64,000 bases of DNA from Gnetum montanum (Eukaryota > Streptophyta > Gnetopsida > Gnetales > Gnetaceae). The notes beneath the pieces are model-generated. The model was given only the letters and a program-made list of their open reading frames with translations. It made no database searches and was not told the origin of the DNA. The DNA is taken from NCBI GenBank assembly GCA_015680685.1, contig MNCI01037805.1, forward strand, positions 602,159-666,158. Reading direction: 5' to 3'. The position numbers and the translations under genes were made by a program. This document shows positions 56,795 to 64,000 of this stretch, one piece after another. Every line of letters starts with the position of its first letter. The first letter of the stretch is position 1.

Positions 56795-56960
56795 CATGTT
56801 AGCTTAGTGATAAGAGCCTTGGCATGGAAACCCCAAGTCACAAGTTTGACTCTAGTGGGCAATGTTGAATTATAGATTTAAAAATTTGGTAAAAAGAAAC
56901 TCCAAAAATATTATATTTAATTGATCCAAAAGGGTCTTAGAAGATATAAGTAAAAATTCA
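56795..56960 (+). mobile_element. tRNA-derived SINE copy 2 (plus)
   Basis: TTAGCTTAGTGATAAG (A box, 56799-56814), AAGTTTGACTC (B box, about 56842), then GTGGGCAATGTTGAATTATA. The tail is less conserved. Lies head-to-head with copy 1, 70 bp apart. Confidence 0.75.
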
Positions 56961-57119
56961 ATTTTAATTTCATATATATATATAACGAATCCATGTCAAC
57001 TTTATCATAATAATTATGTATTTGGAGGAGGGGGGTGATTGTTAACGTGAACTAAAACTACAAAAAAGGAAAATTAATTTTTAATCTTGAGAATTTATTT
57101 AAAGTTGACAAAAATTTGA

Positions 57120-57675
57120 ATCAGGGTTTTCTAGGTAAATTTTGGAAGGATGGCAAATATGTTTTTGTGTTTAATTCAAAAGTTTTTATGAGAATATTAC
57201 AAAGAATGATTTTATTCATAACAAATTCAATAAGACTTGGAAAATGCAATTATCATTGCACTTTTGGATGAAGAAATGAAAGATATTTGAAGACATTCTA
57301 CATTTTCTAAGATTAATATGTTTTATAGTGTTTTATTTATCAAGGTCTTCATATCGGTACTTCTCTTGAACATATTAGAAATGTTTCTTCTTAATGTTCT
57401 TTTTGTAGAAGTGAAGAGTCATTTTCTCATGTTTTTTTAAGTGTCTTGTTACTCAGCATGCATGCAAATGGACAACAACTTTCAATCAAGTATCAATGAA
57501 GTCATTCTTGGTGATCAGTCTGCTTTGTTTAATTCTTTTCTTTGTATTTGGAAATATCTTCAATTGATTGTTCTCTACTCTATTTGGAAGCTTCGATGTG
57601 TAGTTATTTATCAACAACAAGAGCATAACTATGAGAGGAATTGTCATTTTGAAGTAATGGTCAAGTGCTAGTTTC
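57120..57675 (+). pseudogene. L1-type LINE 3' remnant, zinc-binding region
   Basis: Blocks LHIGTSLEHIRNVSS, CSFCRSEESFSHVFLS and VWKYLQLIVLYSIWKLRCVV, across frame changes, correspond to the RT zinc-binding (zf-RVT) domain of plant L1 elements (C-x2-C..HvfL.C followed by W....W). The final Cys position is unclear. No RT core remains. Confidence 0.6.
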
Positions 57676-58199
57676 TCAAGTCAAAGACCTGAATTCAAGC
57701 CTTAGCACAACCACTTGAAGAGGTTAAGCTTTCACTTATCTACCAACTATTCTGAGCCCTTACTTAGCAGGATGATCACTATGGCTTCAGGTGATATCCA
57801 AAAGCATAAATATGAACTCTATTCAGGAGTCAAATATCATATTTTCAAAGATATCACTCTTTAGCTACAACTTCAAGCAAAGACGCTCCTAGTGAAAGTT
57901 GAACAATTAATTTGTTTTCTATAGTGTTAATTTCTTTTTATTTCTTTTTACTTTAGAGGTTTAAGGATGGGAAGATTTTAACTTTTGTAGCTATTTGTTT
58001 TATTTATGACTAATATATTTATTTTAGAGAGAGTTTTCTCTTTTTCTTCTTAAGAAACCTTTTAGTAAGAAATAAAAACTCATGAGGGCACTTCTAAATA
58101 AGTGCAAGTCTTAATCCTTTTCCTACCCTAGAAAGAAGGTTTTTTAGGATTGGTTGTAATAATAAAAACCTAAAAAGGCATCCCCAAAATCACTAGGCT

Positions 58200-58345
58200 T
58201 TTTCTTGAAATAAGTAAAACATAGGTATACCCCAAGATTTAAAAAAATTTACAACTCATTACTACCTAATAGAATTAAATCTATAACCTAGGATTACCAG
58301 GCTAAGACCTATACCACTAGGCTAACATCTCATTATCCTCTCTCT
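58200..58345 (-). mobile_element. tRNA-derived SINE copy 3 (minus)
   Basis: The minus strand reads GTTAGCCTAGTGGTATAGGT (A box), then a decayed B box AGATTTAATTC, then AATCTTGGGGTATACCTATG, the same tail as copies 1 and 4. Confidence 0.7.
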
Positions 58346-58599
58346 TCAACAATCTGATGTACTCTGAATTTTTTAAATTTTAATATTCATTTTTTTTATG
58401 GTTCGACATTTCCCTCATACATAAGAAAAAATAACCATACAAATAATAAGCCTTAATAGAGCCCAAGGATTACATAGTAATCCCCCAAGTCATTTATAAC
58501 TAAACAATAACAAAGAAAATTAGAAAATAACATCTTCCCTCCCCTAGCACACCCTCCTCCCTAGGCTCCTTCTCATGGGATGATTATTACTAAAACCTA

Positions 58600-60960
58600 A
58601 CTAAAAACTCCAACAATCCATACTTGTCAAAAGAACTTTATATTATTTTTAAAGGTTGCCACATGGCATTGAAGTTGGACTAAACTAGCAATAGAGCACT
58701 TCGTACCATAATTAAAAGTAGTATATCTCATGCTTTAGTACCATGCATTTAATAAGCATTTATATATGAAGAAAATAATCTCCAAAAGTAGGATCTTTCA
58801 AGCCTTTTGAAATCAATGAAGAATGCAATCCTTCATCGAGCATGTGGAAACTTGGTACAAGTCCTTATCCCAAAAATCAATTCAAAATGGGTAGATATGG
58901 TCAAAATTTTGTCTACCACATCTCAAACCTATGCTGTCATCTCAAACATCTGAAAGGAGATGATTGAATGGAGGCAAGGAGCTTATAAAACACCAAACAT
59001 TACCATGGAAAGGTACATGAAAATTTCTCATCACTGTCTAAACCATGGTTTTAGCTAAAGAGAGCAACTTATGCATATTATGGAAGGTGTAAGGTAGAAA
59101 ACAAGGGATTATGTGGACATGTTTTAATAGGCCAAATATTCAAACAGTTCATGGCCCAAATCAAAGTGCTCCTTGATACCATTGTAAGCATGGAAGATGA
59201 ATGGTGAAAGTGATAATTAGTTAAAGAGTACAATCGTGACCTTGCATGCAGAAGAGAGGTCAGAAACATTAAATGTATATTTGAACCTCCTATTATGATC
59301 AAAGCCTTGATATAAGATCAAGTTAGAACTAAGGAGACCTTGACATACTTGGCCCATAAGGTGGACTAAGTATGAGAAGTAATGGATGATAAGATGATCA
59401 CTACCCTTAAGAACATTGAATGTAAGGTGGTTGAAGTTACAACCAAAGTAACCACACCACATGAATGTAGAAAGAGGTATGAAGGCAATGCTAAAGAGCA
59501 TTAAGGAAGATCCAAAAGAGGCTTCCTCATCCTTTGGTGATGAGGATTCTTGTGAATATTATATAAACCCTTATTAGTCGTAGTGCTACCTAGTGATGGC
59601 CCACATGATTAGTGAAATGGGATGATCTAGGATGCCTTTGAATCCCAAGTTCATTAAAAGATAAATAAGGAGAACTTCGTACCTTGGTCAATCATACTAT
59701 CGTAGAGGTGCATACCTGTAGCCCATGTAGCAGACCAACTGTTGCAAACTCCAAATCCTTAGGGTACTACTCCATGGAATATTTTTGCTCTAATGTAATA
59801 ATAGATGGTACTTCTCACTAATACCTATTTGCAAGGTACATAAGCAAATATTTACTAATCCTCATAGATGACACCTCAACAGGTACCTACCTACCCCAAG
59901 CAACAACAACTTCTACTTCCTGGTTTCATGCAAAATGTGATACCTAATCAATAGCAGCTAAGGTAAGTTAAATCTTATGATGTTGATTCCATGTACGTGA
60001 CTAGGTAATATTACTAAACACCTGTTGATTTGGTTGTGAGGGGAAGTCCAAGATCCCATGGTAGAAGATTCTACTATAAGCATAGATGTGAGTGCCATGG
60101 AATTAGATCCACTCCATCCTCTTCATTGTGTGGAAAGGAAAACAATGCAAGCCAAAATCATAATCCATGCTAAGAAGGTTTTGATAATGTTTTGTGAACA
60201 CCCTATAAGCATAACATCCATCTCAAGAACAAGATCCACAACCATGTCTAGAAAATCCAATAAGATGGAACCTGATGGTGGCGATGCTGTCACAATTTCT
60301 ATGTCTAATGTGGCTATGTGGGTAGTTAAGGAAGGACAATTACTCAAAAGAGATTAGATCCCAGCTATCCCATGGTAAAGATCCAAATTCATGAAAAAGG
60401 TCATTGATTAGCTCTTTATGACTCTAGTTTGGGAGTTAGTATCATCTCGTTACAATGGTACCTTGATTAGGGGCTTCCTCCTCTCAAGCGTAACATTTGG
60501 CTAAGCTAGCACATCAATCTTACATGTATTCCATGAGACAAATGAATGATGCAAGGATAACATTAGTGGTTGGTCATACATTGTAGATTTCTTGATGGTT
60601 ATGCTAGAAATTAAGGTATGAGATAACTTTTTTGTTATCATGGGAAGGGCCTAGTTGAGCACCATCGATGCCAAGTTAGTGATCCAAGATCTTCAGCTTG
60701 AAATTGGTAGGAGGAATGAGACTAGAATGATGCACTACAAAAACATACCTTGTGACCCTTCTTGGTTATGTATTTCCATATAGACATGTCATTCAAGCAA
60801 CCTAGATGGAGCCTTTTCATTGATAGGCAATACCTAAAGTATCATAAAGAATATCTTTCATCTTTGAGCGTGTCTAATGCCCAATGATATACTCAAAATT
60901 CTACCAGGTGATAGAAATGAATTAGTTGTGAGGGAATAATCCTCCATGCCATGTCAAAAT
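58600..60960 (+). mobile_element. Gypsy gag-pro fragment (element 4)
   Basis: Gag blocks at 58840-59100: FKTYAVISNI-like read, EMIEWRQGAYKTPNITMERY, MKISHHCLNHGF, QLMHIMEGV. Protease C-terminal blocks at about 60630-60700: FVIMGRA.LSTIDAKLVIQD then LQLEIGRRNE, paralleling element 1 at 9600-9690. Open piece 60058-60357 lies between. No RT, integrase or LTR recognised. Frames heavily broken. Confidence 0.65.
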
Positions 60961-61681
60961 TTTTCTTTTATTTCTACTATTTTTGTTTGTACATTTAATA
61001 AAGTTGGTGTGTTCAGTTAGAATTTTTACCTTTTTATGCTTATTGAGTAATAACTTATAATATTTTCTTCTTGTTTAATGTGTTTTTATGTGTATGGAGA
61101 AACTAATTAATATGCTTTATGAATACTCAACTAATAAGCCAATGATGGATAAGTAAGTTACAAATTCAATGATGATGCAAGAGTGTCAAACGAGTTCAAA
61201 TTGTAGCCTTGATTAATGGAGTGTTCACACAATAGAATTCATCGATCCACTTTTCCTCTATCAATTACCAATGAACCAAGATTTCTTTCAGTGATGAGCT
61301 AGGACTCACACTGCAAGTTATTAAAGCTAATGCTACTAGAATTATGGGTACATGGTAGGTCCAAACCTTAGGATGTGAGCTTTGAAATCCTAGAAGAATG
61401 CTCGATCACTAGTAAGGAAAGGGTATATCATTAAGGGTTCTTATGATCACTAGATGGGTATAATAGTGTGATTGCACTAAGGTACACATGCTATCTTTCT
61501 TGATCATCCTGCTCAAAAGAGGTTCAGCAACTCATGGACCTATGTGTGCCATGTAGTGAGAGATGAATTCTCATGTTCATACAAGTCAATGAATCTATGT
61601 GATGATCCAGCACTCTAATGATTCCCATGATTCCCACACACCATTTGAAAATCATCTTCTCATGAAAGAAAAAGAAAAGAA

Positions 61682-61714
<33 letters not shown>

Positions 61715-62840
61715 GAGAAGAGCAATATAGCTTCAAGTTTATTAATCTACACAAAATGGTATTCTTACCATCCAAGATTGACCCTGTGATTACTTAAATT
61801 AAGATCAAAATAAGTGGTTGAACCAAAACCTATGTAATTATTTCTCATGTTTAACTTGTTACCTCAATTAATTAACTTTCAAAATGTAACAGTCCTAGAT
61901 AATCTCTTCCTTATCCCTACCCATGACCCTGAAGGCCTAGAAGTCTCTCTCTTAGTGAACTTTGGTAATGTCAAATGCTACTTCCCCCCAAATCCTGAAT
62001 CCATTTGTTTCTAAGGATCAAGATCATAACACTTGATCCAAACTATGACCACATGTAAACTCAAAAATCCTCATTTCTTGGTTATAACATTGTAATCATT
62101 GTTGGAATGTGAGATCAATTAACATAGTTAGATGAATCAATGAGGGATTTCTAGTAAAGAAAAATTTAAGGAACCTATTGTGCATATGTGCATAGATGGA
62201 GGAAAACCAAATCATGATCTTAACTTCTAGATGATTTTCAACTTGTTGCCTTGGTTCAATTTTATTTATGGTTAGACTATGGAACAATCAAAGGCTAGAT
62301 GGTGCTGGTAAATGGTAGTTCTGACCTTGCATCTAAAAGGAAGACTTGGAGGTTGATCCCTATTATATGGATGATTAGCAGTGAAAAAATATGGTAGTGG
62401 ATGTCTCATATGGTGTAGGATGTGCTCATGTACTCCCATGAGCTAATTGAATGGTTGGTTGGAAATTCGATGATGTTGAACTCTTACTTTTTCTCTCTTA
62501 TCCATAATTCATTCTTCATCTCTTTCTTTCCACTCTATGCATTTTTATGTGTCGTAGAAAGTTAATCAAGTGAAGTTGAGGATTAGATTTGGCCATCCAA
62601 GGGGAAAAGCTTGCAATGGATGCTTATGTCTCATTGGTTTTGGAGAATCTATGGGTTTTCCATCGACAAGTTTTAGAAGGGCAAGAAAGACATGTGCTTG
62701 TTATGGGAAGAACCCACTTGTGAATCCTTGGTGACTTGGCATTGTAAGCAAATGAGCTTAATCCTATCTCCTAGTCATGGTGGTGGTTACATAACATAAG
62801 ATACTTAATTGATTTTTCATTTGAGTGAGTATCAAACAAT
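60961..62840. other. Intergenic, no gene recognised
   Basis: AT-rich with short frames only. May include further worn gypsy sequence, which I could not align by eye. Confidence 0.4.
61685..61713. repeat. AT dinucleotide microsatellite
   Basis: About 14 uninterrupted TA/AT units. Confidence 0.95.
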
Positions 62841-62844
62841 GAGG

Positions 62845-62990
62845 TATTAGCCTAGTGGTAAGATAGTTGATTTTAAGCTCTAGGTCACAGGTTCGATTTT
62901 TGTGGACAATGCTGAATTATATAAAGTTCTAATTGGAGTATATATCTTAGGGTGTACTTATGTTTCACTTATGTTGGGTTTCAACACACA
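62845..62990 (+). mobile_element. tRNA-derived SINE copy 4 (plus)
   Basis: Best-preserved promoter: A box TTAGCCTAGTGGTAAG (62847-62862) and B box GGTTCGATTTT (62890-62900). It continues with TGGACAATGCTGAATTATAT, TCTAATTGGAGTATATATCT and TAGGGTGTAC. Confidence 0.8.
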
Positions 62991-62999
62991 CATCCCATG

Positions 63000-64000
63000 C
63001 ATCCCCCCCGCCCACTACATCCCCCTAAAGTATTAACTCTTTATGCTTTAAGGTTTGATCATTATAAACCCTTCCTAGTTTACATTACTTGTGCTTGTAT
63101 TTAAATAATTTGATGCTATAATCATTTTCTTATTTCTCTAAGCCCTCTTTCCTAGTTTTTGATTCATGGGAATGCATGAAATTGACCATACAATTCAATT
63201 TCCATGATCCTAGACATCATTTGAGGTAAGATTGTAATGTTTTGGTTGTCTTGCTCTTCTTATATAGTCCTTGGTTGATCCTTGAACTTTCTATTATGTT
63301 TTTGTCTTTGCTTGTGATGTTGGAGGCCATTGGAGGTAAGTTGCATGCACATGAAGTGAAAATTGCAAATTTCTCCTTTTTGGAGAATGTGTTAATGCAC
63401 ACCCTATGCCAATACACCCCCTACGTCAATAAGCCATTATAAATGGTGGGGGTGCCCTTGAAACCATTTTGCACACATTTTTATTTTTTGTTTTTCATTT
63501 TCATTGTATCTAGTAACACAAATAAGCAAAACTTGATCGGGTTTTTGCCCCAAGATTGGATTTTGTAACTATTTTAAATGCTTTCTTTCTAGTTCTTCTT
63601 GTCCTTAGTGTTATTAATGTGATTTAAGCCTAGTGTCTTGTAACTCAGTCTTTAGGGAGAGACATTAGTTTGGATATGTATCTAATAAGCTTGGTAGTTA
63701 TTTAAATATTTCTACCTTACTTTTTACTTACCCATGCATGTCATGATTTTATAGTTTTAATGATTTTTTCCAAGTGTTCCCAAGGGTTATGTGTCACAGC
63801 CTAAGAATTTGTAAGATCTACTTATTTAATTAAATATGATTAATTCTTTAATGCTATTAGATATGTTCAATACATTAGTCTTAACACTCTTGATTAAAAC
63901 ATAGGATTACATTACTATCATTACCATTATTGTTGTTGTTGTTAGTTTCTTACACAAGTGAATGCAATCCATTTACCAAAATGTTTTGTATCCTTTATTT
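63000..64000. other. Intergenic at window end
   Basis: A C-rich spot (CATCCCCCCCGCCC, 63000-63014), a TTG/GTT microsatellite near 63930, and short frames without domains. Nothing else recognised. Confidence 0.4.

Noticed and set aside
1-64000. tRNA genes, rRNA genes, CRISPR arrays
   Set aside because: tRNA-like A/B boxes found belong to SINE-type repeats that do not fold as intact tRNAs by eye; no rRNA or CRISPR-like regular spacing was seen.

Overview
The window looks like nuclear DNA of a land plant, most likely a gymnosperm. It has one plant gene spread over 21.6 kb with a huge transposon-filled intron, and the rest is AT-rich and packed with degraded LTR retrotransposons and LINEs. Further pointers are CCCTAAA-type telomere-like repeats, Ty3/gypsy elements with Asp-tRNA-like primer sites, and plant-type GT-AG exon structure. 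There is no bacterial operon, CRISPR array or rRNA gene. The species call is an inference. Layout: positions 1-31.9 kb are a retrotransposon landscape. One Ty3/gypsy family of the non-chromovirus type (LTRs of about 830-890 bp, TGATGA...TCATCA) is present as a 3' remnant (LTR 2027-2912), a complete but decayed element with gag-pro-RT-RNaseH-INT remnants (5735-15542, duplication TTGAG), a minus-strand gag-pro copy lacking RT to INT (about 16.1-22.08 kb), and a gag-only element (25766-31272, duplication GGTGA). A further gag-pro fragment lies at 58.6-60.9 kb. The minus-strand copy abuts a decayed RTE-type LINE (22.1-23.3 kb). The gag-only element sits inside a 2.8 kb solo LTR of a different family (23550-31849, duplication CATGG). 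The one clear host gene runs on the minus strand from 55508 (or 55475) to 33862. I read nine exons with GT-AG introns and consistent phase, giving a 421-aa (or 410-aa) protein of the TrmO/TsaA family: the tRNA m6t6A37 methyltransferase fold behind an N-terminal membrane anchor and a coiled coil, with a plant-like C-terminal extension. Intron 1 is 11.6 kb and holds a LINE of a type unusual for plants. That LINE is interrupted by an internally deleted Copia element (45628-48944, duplication ATTAA) and by a 1.1 kb hAT-like terminal-inverted-repeat element (49978-51078) whose 8-bp duplication restores the LINE endonuclease reading frame. The same intron also has a long hairpin-forming inverted repeat (53.27-53.73 kb), a GACATCTTG array and Copia LTR fragments. 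Introns 2, 3 and 5 carry a telomere-like repeat, an L1-type fragment and a short RTE-derived element. Positions 55.6-64 kb are intergenic: four copies of a tRNA-derived SINE family, an L1 3' remnant and the gypsy fragment. There are assembly gaps at 14988-15160 (true size probably about 430 bp), 25967 (about 205 bp missing) and 31628. No new gene system was found; the strongest new observations are the nested insertions resolved by target duplications, the stepwise-deleted gypsy family, the LINE lineage and the SINE family.
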